A stretch of DNA of 47,334 nt from CAZWRN01 sp964636275 (GTDB lineage Bacteria > Patescibacteriota > Microgenomatia > Daviesbacterales > UBA10151), in NCBI GenBank assembly GCA_964636275.1, contig CAZWRN010000012.1, positions 1-47,334 of the forward strand. The letters run 5' to 3'. Positions 16,132-24,244 of the stretch are shown here, piece by piece (within the stretch, counting starts at the first letter, position 1; every line of letters starts with the position of its first letter). The position numbers and the translations under genes were made by a program. The notes beneath the pieces were generated by a model, which was given only the letters and a program-made list of their open reading frames with translations, had not been told where the DNA came from and made no database searches.

Positions 16132-17312
16132 TTAAATAATTCTAGATTCGGTATTGGTGCAGTATTATGAAGAAGAAAATTTTGGGCATACAAATAAATT
16201 GCTAAAACAATTATTGCTGTCACTATTTTAAATTCCCTACTCACTAGAATTTTTTCATATGCAATAAGAACAAACGGAATTATCGGTAAAATATATCTGC
16301 TAATATCACGATGACCCACAAATATTGTAGCCGTAAAATAAACAGCTACAAAAAAACCTAACGGATAAAGTCTTTGTTTAAATAACAGCAACGTTCCATA
16401 TAAAGCTAAAATAAAAATATAAATAATATCTTCAAGCCAAATACTTCCAACCCAATACTGATTAACATTAAAAACTTGATAAGGTGGAAAACTTAGATGA
16501 ATATTATCGCCTGATTTAAAATAAGCCCAAAAATCACCATACGCTACAGCAAACCAACTAAAAATAAAAACCAATCCAAATGGTATCAGTAGTAAAGGAA
16601 AATACTCTTTCACTGACAGGATAAATCTTTTTACTAAAGTACTATTTCTATTTATACAAATATTCCATAATATAAATAAACTCAGAGCAAAGAATAACAA
16701 TATTCCAGGAGGTCTTACCAGTTGAGCAAACAGCCCAAATATTCCCACTAACCAGATATAGTTCCATTTCTTTATTTCTTCATATTTCATAAAAAAATAC
16801 AGAGATAAAATAGTAAAAAATATGAATACTGGCTCAGGTGATCCCACCGAATGCACTACTAACCATCTCGCTGGGATAACCAGAAAAACCAAAGATAAAA
16901 TGAGCGGAGATGAAGTCAACTTAAAATCTTTTACAAGAAAATAAAATGCATTTACCGACAAAACAGTAAATATAACAGATACCAAGACCATTGATTTTAA
17001 AAAACCTACAACAGGCGCAAAAAGTAATATTAATAATGGATATCCAGGAAAGTGTGCAGCAAAGTAATTCATTGGAAGCGACTGCGGTAATGCTGATATT
17101 AAATCAGGAAAATAAAATGTTTTTGCTATAACAACATAATTCAGACCATCATAATTTCTATAGATAGTGTTAAATCCTGTCGAAAAATCAAGATTATAAA
17201 TATTATTGATTTGAAATATATGCGGAAACCATACAAGGAATGTTAAAAAAACATTGCTCAGACTAATTATTAATATATCTTTGATGCTATTTTTATTTAT
17301 AAATTTTGACAT
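16128..17312 (-). CDS. GT-C type membrane glycosyltransferase (PIG-V-like)
   Basis: About 394 residues with ten or more membrane segments. A short acidic motif in the first outside loop (YRNYDGLNYV) and HFPGYPLLI a little further on are the layout of PIG-V-like mannosyltransferases, which use lipid-linked sugars. I prefer ATG 17312 over an in-frame ATG at 17330 because the -35 TTGACA of the divergent cupredoxin promoter (17317-17322) lies between them. Substrate is unknown. Strong A+T bias like its neighbours. Confidence 0.75.
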   Translation of the reverse strand: MSKFINKNSIKDILIISLSNVFLTFLVWFPHIFQINNIYNLDFSTGFNTIYRNYDGLNYVVIAKTFYFPDLISALPQSLPMNYFAAHFPGYPLLILLFAPVVGFLKSMVLVSVIFTVLSVNAFYFLVKDFKLTSSPLILSLVFLVIPARWLVVHSVGSPEPVFIFFTILSLYFFMKYEEIKKWNYIWLVGIFGLFAQLVRPPGILLFFALSLFILWNICINRNSTLVKRFILSVKEYFPLLLIPFGLVFIFSWFAVAYGDFWAYFKSGDNIHLSFPPYQVFNVNQYWVGSIWLEDIIYIFILALYGTLLLFKQRLYPLGFFVAVYFTATIFVGHRDISRYILPIIPFVLIAYEKILVSREFKIVTAIIVLAIYLYAQNFLLHNTAPIPNLELFN

Positions 17313-17316
17313 ACTC

Positions 17317-17365
17317 TTGACAACGATCAACCTACAACATTATAGTAACACTACATAGAGTAGTA
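17317..17365 (+). promoter_or_regulatory. Cupredoxin promoter with TACTAC box 3
   Basis: -35 TTGACA (17317-17322), 18 bases, -10 TATAGT (17341-17346), start near 17353. The box CACTACATAGAGTAGTA (17349-17365) differs from the consensus at its first base and at one base of the right arm and covers the start site. Confidence 0.65.
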
Positions 17366-17373
17366 GATAAATC

Positions 17374-17835
17374 ATGAAAAAACCTCTCTTAATCCCGGCA
17401 ATTGTTGGTATAGTAATTATAGCTGGCTTAGCTATTTTCTTTCAGACCCGGAATCAAAAAACACCGACAACTGTAATGGAACAAAGTGACTTAATGCAGC
17501 AGGTTGAACCTTCATCTTCCACTCCACCTAGTAACTCAGCAATGACTTCAGATAATGGAGAAGTTAAGACTTTTACAGTTGATGCACAAAACTTTTCGTT
17601 TTCAATGAAAGAAATCAAAGTCAAAAAAGGTGATAGGGTCAAAATAGTTTTAGTAAACAAAGGTGGTTTTCATGACTGGGTTGTCGATGAATTTAACGCC
17701 AAAACAAAACAAATTGGTGCAGGTTCAACCGACACTATTGAATTTACAGCTGACAAAGTAGGAACCTTCCAATTCTACTGTTCTGTTGGTAACCATAGAG
17801 CGATGGGAATGGTCGGTAATTTAATTGTAGAATAA
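17374..17835 (+). CDS. Plastocyanin/azurin-like cupredoxin
   Basis: 153 residues: N-terminal membrane anchor (about 5-24), a Ser/Pro-rich linker, then a cupredoxin domain of about 90 residues. Type-1 copper ligands are visible: His100 (GGFHDW), Cys136, His141 and Met144 or Met146 (FYCSVGNHRAMGM). It would bind one Cu and could carry electrons or sequester copper outside the membrane. It sits behind box 3 and 4 bases before the next secreted protein. Confidence 0.92.
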   Translation: MKKPLLIPAIVGIVIIAGLAIFFQTRNQKTPTTVMEQSDLMQQVEPSSSTPPSNSAMTSDNGEVKTFTVDAQNFSFSMKEIKVKKGDRVKIVLVNKGGFHDWVVDEFNAKTKQIGAGSTDTIEFTADKVGTFQFYCSVGNHRAMGMVGNLIVE

Positions 17836-17839
17836 ATTT

Positions 17840-18418
17840 GTGAAGCTCCTCACAATATCTCTCGCCTTTTTCACTTTCTTTTTTAGCTATAGTCCAGTGT
17901 TAGCTCACGGTGGTTTCGAGAAAAGAGCCGGAAATGTTATTGTATACGTCAAACAAACCCCAATATCTCCTTTAGTTGGAGAAAAAGTAAAGTTGTCACT
18001 TTCATTTAGAGATGAGGGTATTCCCGAAACTGGTAATTTAAGTGCTCAAAACTTAGTTGATTGGCCGATTTTATTATCTGTGGTAGACACTTTTTCTGGT
18101 GATGAATCCAAAGATAAAATAATCTATCAAAAAGAATACAAAACAGACGCGAATGGAGCACTTAGTTTTGAATATACTTTTTCAAAAGAAAATTACTTTG
18201 ATATTGATTTAGACTTTAAAGATTCTAAAGGAAGCAATCTAGAAACAGGATTTTTAATTCAACCTAGGACACCGAAAGATATAATTATTAATTCATCATT
18301 TGACCTAAAGTATATTTTACTATCATATTTAATAGGAGTTCTAACTATATTGAGTATCGTTAAGTTCCCAGAAATTAAAAAATTAATCTTTATTCTTTCT
18401 CGTTTTTTTCCAAAGTAG
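17840..18418 (+). CDS. Secreted beta-sandwich protein with predicted N-terminal His
   Basis: 192 residues from GTG 17840. Signal peptide 1-22 ending in VLA, then His23-Gly-Gly; a beta-rich domain (VIVYVKQTP, GEKVKLSLSFRDEG, LSFEYTF) and one C-terminal membrane segment (about 158-178). The strand order resembles YtkA/CopC-like metal-binding sandwiches and the protein at 21535, but I cannot name a family. Co-transcribed with the cupredoxin under box 3. Its 3' end overlaps the convergent PKD gene by 36 bases. Confidence 0.7.
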   Translation: MKLLTISLAFFTFFFSYSPVLAHGGFEKRAGNVIVYVKQTPISPLVGEKVKLSLSFRDEGIPETGNLSAQNLVDWPILLSVVDTFSGDESKDKIIYQKEYKTDANGALSFEYTFSKENYFDIDLDFKDSKGSNLETGFLIQPRTPKDIIINSSFDLKYILLSYLIGVLTILSIVKFPEIKKLIFILSRFFPK

Positions 18419-19327
18419 GATTCCAATTATTCCAATAATAATGGTCACGAGTATTGCCCCTCCAATTACTTTTAAAAACTTGAACAATTCCTCAGCCCCA
18501 GGATTATTTTCTTCATTCAAACCACTATTTTGAATATCAACAAAAGTATCAGCAAAAAACCCGTTTTCATCTTCAACTCTTAAAATCGCGGTGACGTAAT
18601 ACTGCGGGAGTTTATACCTATAAGAATCAACTTTGTTTGTTCCTTCAGACCCCTGGCCAAAATCCCACTGATATTTTTTGATCTTTGTAGTTCCGATTTT
18701 TGAATCAGAAGCATCAAATGTCAGCCGGTTATTCAAATCAATTTCAAGATTATTTCTAGAAATTGTTGCACTATTAGTAGCTGCACTGCTCGCGGTAGTA
18801 ACTATCTTAGGTAGCTGATTATTTATTTTAACTACCGGTTGAGGTAGTTTGTACTCTTTGTCTGGAAGAATATGTACGAGGATGCTTTGGGTCGGAGGAA
18901 GTGAATCGCCCATGTAAAAATCAAATCTGGTTAAATCGCCGTAATCAATTTGAACATTAACGGCGTAAGAACCCATTTTGGAATAAGAATGCTCAACTTT
19001 TTTACCTTTAACCTCCTGACCATCTCCAAAATTCCAAGTATATGTCGCCTGATCCGTAACTTCTTTTGGATAAGACAGCTTTTCTGGATCGACTTCAAAA
19101 CTAATGGTCTGGTTTATTACAAAATTTTCAGGCGCAATATCGGAAGGAATTGAGGCGCCATTAATAGAAGCATATTCCTCCTTCGTATATATTTTTGTGT
19201 CTTGGCCATTTATTTTTACAAAAGGAATACCTCCAGAATGCGCAAACGTTTCTTTGGCAAATAAATTTAAAGTAACTATTACTCCTATCGTAATTAATAA
19301 TAAACTTTTGGATAAAGAATTTTTCAT
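18383..19327 (-). CDS. Secreted PKD-domain protein with predicted N-terminal His (paralogue 3)
   Basis: 314 residues from ATG 19327, chosen because it overlaps the stop of the upstream paralogue as ATGA; an in-frame ATG at 19360 would lie inside that gene. Signal peptide ends in TFA followed by HSGGIPFVKINGQ. PKD-type repeats: WNFGDGQ with YSKMGSYAV, and WDFGQG with LPQYYVTAILR. A membrane segment near the end and a KKTRKN tail anchor it. Its signal and the FVKING start tie it to the other two paralogues. Confidence 0.78.
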   Translation of the reverse strand: MKNSLSKSLLLITIGVIVTLNLFAKETFAHSGGIPFVKINGQDTKIYTKEEYASINGASIPSDIAPENFVINQTISFEVDPEKLSYPKEVTDQATYTWNFGDGQEVKGKKVEHSYSKMGSYAVNVQIDYGDLTRFDFYMGDSLPPTQSILVHILPDKEYKLPQPVVKINNQLPKIVTTASSAATNSATISRNNLEIDLNNRLTFDASDSKIGTTKIKKYQWDFGQGSEGTNKVDSYRYKLPQYYVTAILRVEDENGFFADTFVDIQNSGLNEENNPGAEELFKFLKVIGGAILVTIIIGIIGILLWKKTRKNKD

Positions 19328-20220
19328 GAATTTCGGACTTTCCTTTTTTGTTTCCACCATTTCAGGCCTACAAGCACCAAAATTGGAGAGAAAAGTAGCA
19401 GTGGAAATAATACAAAAGCTAATTCGATAGTCTGTTGATTTGAATTAGCCCAATCCGAAATTTTAAACCAAGTAGCTTTGAAAAAATTCTGATCAGCCCT
19501 CTCAAGTCCTACTATGGCATAAGAAATAAAACCATTTTCATCTGTTATTTTTAAAGCTGGGTATACTCTGTCAAAAGAATTATTATAATTTGTCCTGATC
19601 ACTACTCCTTCTGGTAAATCATTACTATCCAGATCCCATTCGTACTTTACAATTTTTCCTGATGCCCCAGAAGAAATACCATCAAGTTCAATAGCTTGAT
19701 TTAATAATACTTTTACCGGCTTCTTAGGGTCATTTACGACTGACTTTCCATTAACTTGAATCACTGCTTTAGGCAGTTGATAATTTTTATCAGATAAAAC
19801 ATTTACTAAGGTCGACTGAACTAGTTGTGGCGCCTCGTTACCGTACGAGGCATGGATCGTAATCAAATATGATCCGGGCTCATTGTATTGATGCTTCGTT
19901 TGTAACCCTTCAGCTTGAGCCCCATCACCAAAATCCCATTTAAAAACAACAATATCTAAAATCCCAGGTGCGACTGGTAAATTATTTTGATCCAACTCAA
20001 AAGAAAGCTCCTGATTTACCAGATAGTTTTCAAACCCCATGTCCTGAGGCAACGTTATATTTGTATTGTAATCGGGTGATACTGGATATAAAGGAGTGAA
20101 CTGGCCATTTATTTTAAAAAATGGTGTCTGGGTAGATAAATGGGCTTGTACGGGAGCACTTGAACGGCCAATGATGACCAATAATACAAATACTGTAATT
20201 AATTTAAATATATTTTTCAT
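19324..20220 (-). CDS. Secreted PKD-domain protein with predicted N-terminal His (paralogue 2)
   Basis: 298 residues. Signal 1-26 ending in VQA, then His27 (HLSTQTPFFKINGQ). PKD domain with FKWDFGDG and YNEPGSYLITI, a second domain with YEWDLDSND, a membrane segment about 265-288 and a basic KWWKQKRK tail. Closest in look to paralogue 1 at 14326 (TPLYPV, LVNQELSFELD, VLSDKNYQLP). It is followed by paralogue 3 through an ATGA overlap and preceded by a long hairpin. Confidence 0.78.
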   Translation of the reverse strand: MKNIFKLITVFVLLVIIGRSSAPVQAHLSTQTPFFKINGQFTPLYPVSPDYNTNITLPQDMGFENYLVNQELSFELDQNNLPVAPGILDIVVFKWDFGDGAQAEGLQTKHQYNEPGSYLITIHASYGNEAPQLVQSTLVNVLSDKNYQLPKAVIQVNGKSVVNDPKKPVKVLLNQAIELDGISSGASGKIVKYEWDLDSNDLPEGVVIRTNYNNSFDRVYPALKITDENGFISYAIVGLERADQNFFKATWFKISDWANSNQQTIELAFVLFPLLLFSPILVLVGLKWWKQKRKVRNS

Positions 20221-20249
20221 ATCTTTTTACCATCTTTCCTTGAAGGCTC

Positions 20250-20281
20250 GGCAGGGTGGTTGGTGTATAAACCACCCTGCC
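20250..20281 (-). repeat. Strong 12-bp hairpin between the YcnI-like and PKD genes
   Basis: GGCAGGGTGGTT / AACCACCCTGCC, loop of 8 bases, perfect. No T run follows on the minus strand. It may separate RNA segments of the operon or slow polymerase; a factor-dependent terminator is possible. Confidence 0.5.
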
Positions 20282-20323
20282 TTAGAACAGAAGTAATAGG
20301 TATCTCACAATAAACACCTAAGA

Positions 20324-21004
20324 CTATTTCTTAGAACTATTTTTGTTATATACCTGCATACCAATGGAGACTACGGATAAAGCTAAAGCAATTATTCCGA
20401 TCCAAGTATTCCAACCATCTTCAGCTTCTTTAAGTTCTGAATTATTATTCATGGCTTGTGGCGCTAATGAAGCTTTCAGATCATTCACTACTTTTGTCTC
20501 AGACCAAGGTCTTGGCGCATTATGATCATCTTCGCCTTCTTTTGGCGGATTACTTTTGCTGTATTCCGCTACTACTTTAGGATCATTTTCCCAAGCGACA
20601 ATGTCACCGTCACCATAAGTCTGATAACTTTTCCAGATTAAGCTGGTTTCCTCAGCTGGAGCTTGAGCATTAAAGACAAACTCATCTCTTTGTTCAGTAG
20701 GAATTCTACCTCCTGACCAAATAATCTCTTTAACTTTGGCATTATCACCCTCACCTTCTTTTTTCAGTTGGACATTCCAACCAGGTTTTACAAGCGGCAT
20801 AACGCTACTTAAACCGTCAGGTAAAACAAGTCTTACTTCAGTAGTTGGGTCAGCTTCTTCTGTTGGTACACTCAAAGTAAAATTAGTTCTTGCACCAACT
20901 CCAACTGTTTTTTGAGTTATTGAAGCATGTGCGGACACAGAACTAACACCAAATATAGAAATGGCAATTACCGTTATAAATGTTGATATAGATTTCTTTA
21001 TCAT
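20324..21004 (-). CDS. YcnI-like (DUF1775) copper-binding protein
   Basis: 226 residues. Signal 1-25 ending in VSA, His26 then ASITQKTVGVG, the DUF1775 fold with GW (PGWNVQLK) and IIWSGG, and a C-terminal membrane segment with a KKK-type tail. Bacillus YcnI binds Cu(II) at its free N-terminal His plus Glu and Trp (mono-His brace); His, Trp and several Glu are present here. The start has a strong AAAGGAGGTGA ribosome site. It lies in the minus-strand run starting at 23785. Confidence 0.83.
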   Translation of the reverse strand: MIKKSISTFITVIAISIFGVSSVSAHASITQKTVGVGARTNFTLSVPTEEADPTTEVRLVLPDGLSSVMPLVKPGWNVQLKKEGEGDNAKVKEIIWSGGRIPTEQRDEFVFNAQAPAEETSLIWKSYQTYGDGDIVAWENDPKVVAEYSKSNPPKEGEDDHNAPRPWSETKVVNDLKASLAPQAMNNNSELKEAEDGWNTWIGIIALALSVVSIGMQVYNKNSSKK

Positions 21005-21067
21005 AAATTTTCACCTCCTTTCTTTGTAAGTTTAAATAAATTGGGTATTCGGGTATTTAACCCTAAA

Positions 21068-21538
21068 TTAAGAAAGAGGCGGAGATTTATTATTAATACT
21101 GTTGGAAGTTAAAGAAATCTGTTTATCTGAGTTTTCATTAAATCTTTCATAAACATCAGAAATAATTTCTAACTGAAAAGGTATAACTACCACCATTACT
21201 TGGGGCATACAGCAAGGATGTTGTGATCCGTCTTGAGACTGTGATTGATGATGGGAAGTAAAATTTAATGTTGTTGGAGATAAGTGAACAAAAGAGAAGA
21301 TAAATATAATTAAAACGGTAAGTATTTTGATTTTACTTAAACTGCCATTTTTCAAAAATAAATTGTTTCTAAAATAAACTAATAAAAATAATATTGATAA
21401 AATAAATGTAAATGATTGATGAAGTATATGATCTTGCAAATGAGAATGAGACGCATTAACTACCTCAAGAAGTGAATAACTATTCACCAAAGCCAGTGCG
21501 TGTAAGCAGATAAGAGTAGTGAGATGCTTCTTAATCAT
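21068..21538 (-). CDS. His/Cys-containing membrane protein of unknown family
   Basis: 156 residues, not recognised. Two to three hydrophobic segments. His clusters stand outside the hydrophobic parts: SHSHLQDHILHQ before the second segment, and SHHQSQSQDGSQHPCCMPQ after the third. The HPCCMP motif (two adjacent Cys plus Met) beside His pairs is a plausible soft-metal site. It overlaps the stop of the upstream gene (ATGA), so it is made together with that His1 protein. Confidence 0.6.
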   Translation of the reverse strand: MIKKHLTTLICLHALALVNSYSLLEVVNASHSHLQDHILHQSFTFILSILFLLVYFRNNLFLKNGSLSKIKILTVLIIFIFSFVHLSPTTLNFTSHHQSQSQDGSQHPCCMPQVMVVVIPFQLEIISDVYERFNENSDKQISLTSNSINNKSPPLS

Positions 21539-22131
21539 TTGTTCTTAGCAGCTGATTGTTGTTTTACCAAAGCAAAAACCAACAAGGCAATTACAATAAA
21601 ACCTCCTATTAAATGAGGAATATGTGTGGATACCCAATAACCAAAACCACTTTTTTTAGATTCTATACTACCCGTTTGATTTGCTGAAGCTTTATTTTCG
21701 GATTCTCTGGCAACTCTAATGTCATATTTTAGTTCGAAGGATTGAAAAGCATCTGGAGTAAGCGGCGTTCCAATAACTTTTACTACATAAACATCTTTTT
21801 CAGGAAAAGTATAAGAAAAACTAGCATTACTTAAACTAGGATCAGTACTCCCTTGAAATAAAGGGGCCGTATAAGATTCTTGTCCAGACTTTAAAATCAC
21901 TACCTTACAGTCACAATTGTCCGGTTTAAATTTGCTATCTTTATCCTTAAACTCAAAAAAGAAATCCGTTGGTTCGCCTGCGATAGGATCATCTTCAGGG
22001 GAAACATGAACAACTGCTCCAATAGACCCGCTAGTTTCTAAAACATGAGCAGATATAGGTTGAACGTAAAAGAAAAATAAATAAATAATCCCCAAAAAAC
22101 TAATAAATAATTTTGGTCTACTACACTTCAT
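21535..22131 (-). CDS. Secreted beta-sandwich protein with predicted N-terminal His and CDC motif
   Basis: 198 residues. Signal 1-28 ending in ISA, His29 first in the mature part, beta domain with GEPTDFFFEFKDKD and NCDCKVVILK, then a linker and one membrane segment (about 170-190) with a basic tail. The fold pattern is like the protein at 17840. The NCDC pair could bind metal or form a disulfide. It lies 13 bases after the ferric-reductase-like gene, in the same operon. Confidence 0.7.
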   Translation of the reverse strand: MKCSRPKLFISFLGIIYLFFFYVQPISAHVLETSGSIGAVVHVSPEDDPIAGEPTDFFFEFKDKDSKFKPDNCDCKVVILKSGQESYTAPLFQGSTDPSLSNASFSYTFPEKDVYVVKVIGTPLTPDAFQSFELKYDIRVARESENKASANQTGSIESKKSGFGYWVSTHIPHLIGGFIVIALLVFALVKQQSAAKNK

Positions 22132-22144
22132 AGTTTGTTTTATG

Positions 22145-23785
22145 TTACTTTATTTCCACCGTAAAGTCAGCGGTAAATAATTTATTGTCAGGATTAAATT
22201 GGCCAAACACTCTGTATATGCCTGGTTTTATGGCTCCATAAATGCCAATTGGCATAAATTCAACAACTGGCCCCCCATTTGAATCTGGTTGTGGAACTGT
22301 TAAATCTCTAGGATGAACATGAACATAATCAAATGTCTGCTGGTTAATCATTACTAAGTGCCCAAAAGCTTCCAAATATGGTTTTAAATTAGTAATTCCT
22401 TGCTTAGTTTTGGCATCCTTGATTGTATAAGTAAAGACCTGCTGACCGACTGATATCTCAGCTGATTTTAGCGGTGTAGGGTATTTCAAAGTTACCTCAT
22501 AATCTCCAAAGGTTTTGGTCAGATTAGTATCTGGTGTTGCGGTAGATAAAGCAGGTTTTTCAACATCACCAACAAAAACAGTATGAGCTATTTGCTGTTC
22601 AATTGCTCCAAATGGTTGGAAATCAAGATAAATGTGATACCTGCCTTCTTTAGGTAGCTGAGTTTTAATTGTAAAGCCATTTGCTGTTTGCTCGGGGTGA
22701 ATATGAGTGAAATACTTAAGTTCACTATCCACAATGATCATATGGACAACTTTTCCATAAATCTTTTTGAATAAAAAGACCTTATTCCCACTACTTGCAT
22801 CATAGACATTGAAATTAAATTCCGTTTCCTGATTTGGTAAAATTTTATCCGGCCATTTTAAATCAACGCTATACCTTTTAGTCCGGTCGCCATCTAACCC
22901 CGGAATCTTAGGTGTATTCCCAGGTAAGTTTGACACCGTCCCAGTTTGAATATCTTTAGCCAATTGAATATGAGCAGAGTGAATACCAAAATCAGGAATT
23001 GCTCCGGGAGGAATGAAAATATAGTAAAGGGCAGCCCCAAAAAAGACGCTTATTAAAACATAGGTTAGTCCAAATTTTGGCAGAGTCGAGAATTTATTTT
23101 GGATAAAATAATCAAACCTAAGTCCTTCAAGTATCAGCAGGAAAAATACCGCAATAAACATAATTTGAGGAATTGTTGCTGATAAATCCCTGAAATGTGT
23201 TCCTAACATTAAAGCGTGTATTAAAATAAAAACAGATCCTAGATAAACGAAACGATGGAGCATTTTCCATCGTTTAAATTTCATCTTCGCAATTACAAAA
23301 TCAAACGAAGTTATTGCCATAGCTGACAGGATTACTAAAGCTGTAAATGATAAACTGATAGCGATAAGATAATTACTACTTAGATATGCTAACCCTCCAA
23401 ATCCTCCCAATTGTCCAAAAAAAGCAATTGATCCATGTAGTAATCCAAAATAGAAGGCCGATACACCCAAAGCTCTCCGAGCTTTTAAATAATGTTGTCT
23501 AAAAGGGAGAAACCTAAAGGTATAAGTCAAAGGGCCTGCAAGTAACGCCAGATATAAGTAAGTTACAGAGGTTAATGAGTAAATCTGTGTTAAACGGATT
23601 ATTTGAATATTTGGCCTGTCTGGAAAAGTCAGTAATGCCCAAATGTATACACCTCCTGAAAATAAACCGCTAAATAGTAGAACATAAAACCTAATGTTAT
23701 GAACTAATTTACTTAGAAAACCTTCCTTCTCAGATAAAGTGGGCTCATTTGGGAGTATATTCTTACTGATCTGCTTGTTACGCAT
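22145..23785 (-). CDS. Ferric-reductase-like haem membrane protein fused to two HxHP domains
   Basis: 546 residues. Residues about 25-265 form a ferric-reductase-like (MsrQ/YedZ-type) membrane domain of about seven segments, with His in helices as possible haem b ligands (FGLLHGS, MLHRF, LIHALMLGTH). After it stand two similar outside domains, each with a His-containing strand pair: VHMIIVD...FTHIHPE then GRYHIYLDF, and GHLVMIN...YVHVHPR then GIYRVFGQF. No NAD or FAD domain is present, so electrons must come from another carrier. A copper or iron reductase is a reasonable inference. A TACAAT -10 (23794-23799) predicts a leaderless RNA. Confidence 0.75.
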   Translation of the reverse strand: MRNKQISKNILPNEPTLSEKEGFLSKLVHNIRFYVLLFSGLFSGGVYIWALLTFPDRPNIQIIRLTQIYSLTSVTYLYLALLAGPLTYTFRFLPFRQHYLKARRALGVSAFYFGLLHGSIAFFGQLGGFGGLAYLSSNYLIAISLSFTALVILSAMAITSFDFVIAKMKFKRWKMLHRFVYLGSVFILIHALMLGTHFRDLSATIPQIMFIAVFFLLILEGLRFDYFIQNKFSTLPKFGLTYVLISVFFGAALYYIFIPPGAIPDFGIHSAHIQLAKDIQTGTVSNLPGNTPKIPGLDGDRTKRYSVDLKWPDKILPNQETEFNFNVYDASSGNKVFLFKKIYGKVVHMIIVDSELKYFTHIHPEQTANGFTIKTQLPKEGRYHIYLDFQPFGAIEQQIAHTVFVGDVEKPALSTATPDTNLTKTFGDYEVTLKYPTPLKSAEISVGQQVFTYTIKDAKTKQGITNLKPYLEAFGHLVMINQQTFDYVHVHPRDLTVPQPDSNGGPVVEFMPIGIYGAIKPGIYRVFGQFNPDNKLFTADFTVEIK

Positions 23786-23833
23786 ATTGATTTATTGTAT
23801 AAAATTGAGGAGTATAGAGAACAGATGTTAAAG

Positions 23834-23850
23834 TACTACACTAAGTAGTA
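23834..23850 (+). promoter_or_regulatory. TACTAC box 4 in the repressor promoter
   Basis: TACTACACTAAGTAGTA, one mismatch to the perfect palindrome. It overlaps a -10-like TAAAAT (23849-23854) ten bases before the repressor ATG, so the repressor would control itself. It also lies about 50 bases upstream of the start of the divergent ferric-reductase-like gene. Confidence 0.72.
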
Positions 23851-23863
23851 AAATGTAAACTAT

Positions 23864-24244
23864 ATGTTAGGTGAACTTGAAAAAGAAATCATGGATATTA
23901 TGTGGAATGCTACAAAACCACTGACAGTGAGGGTTGTTTTTGAACTCCTGAAAAAGAAGCGCAAGATTGCTTATACGACTGCTATGACAGTCATGAACCG
24001 TTTAGTCGAAAAGAAAATTCTGAAACGATTAAATGAAGGCAAGGCATATGTATATAAAGCCACTTATTCTAAAGATAAATTCTTAACCCGAACTTCCAGA
24101 CAAATTATCCGAAGCTTTATCTCTAGCTTTGGAGAAACAGCCATTGCTCATTTTGTTGATGAGGTAGATAAAATTCCTAAAGAAAGAAGAGGCAAATTAC
24201 TAAAAATGTTAAAGGGAGCGGATGATCCAGATGCAAAAATCTAA
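23864..24244 (+). CDS. BlaI/MecI family transcriptional repressor
   Basis: 126 residues, the family's usual length. The winged helix is clear: LGELEKEIMDIMW at the start, then AYTTAMTVMNRLVEKKIL as recognition part and GKAYVYKA as the wing. There is no C-terminal CxCxxxxCxC metal hook, so it is BlaI-like and not a CopY-type copper sensor. It probably binds the five TACTAC boxes as a dimer and is released when cut or bound by the adjacent M56 protease. Its 3' end overlaps that gene by 23 bases. Confidence 0.9.
   Translation: MLGELEKEIMDIMWNATKPLTVRVVFELLKKKRKIAYTTAMTVMNRLVEKKILKRLNEGKAYVYKATYSKDKFLTRTSRQIIRSFISSFGETAIAHFVDEVDKIPKERRGKLLKMLKGADDPDAKI

Noticed and set aside
23864..24244. CopY copper-responsive repressor
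   Set aside because: Same superfamily, but the C-terminal Cys hook of CopY is missing and an M56 protease gene follows, so BlaI-type is the better call.
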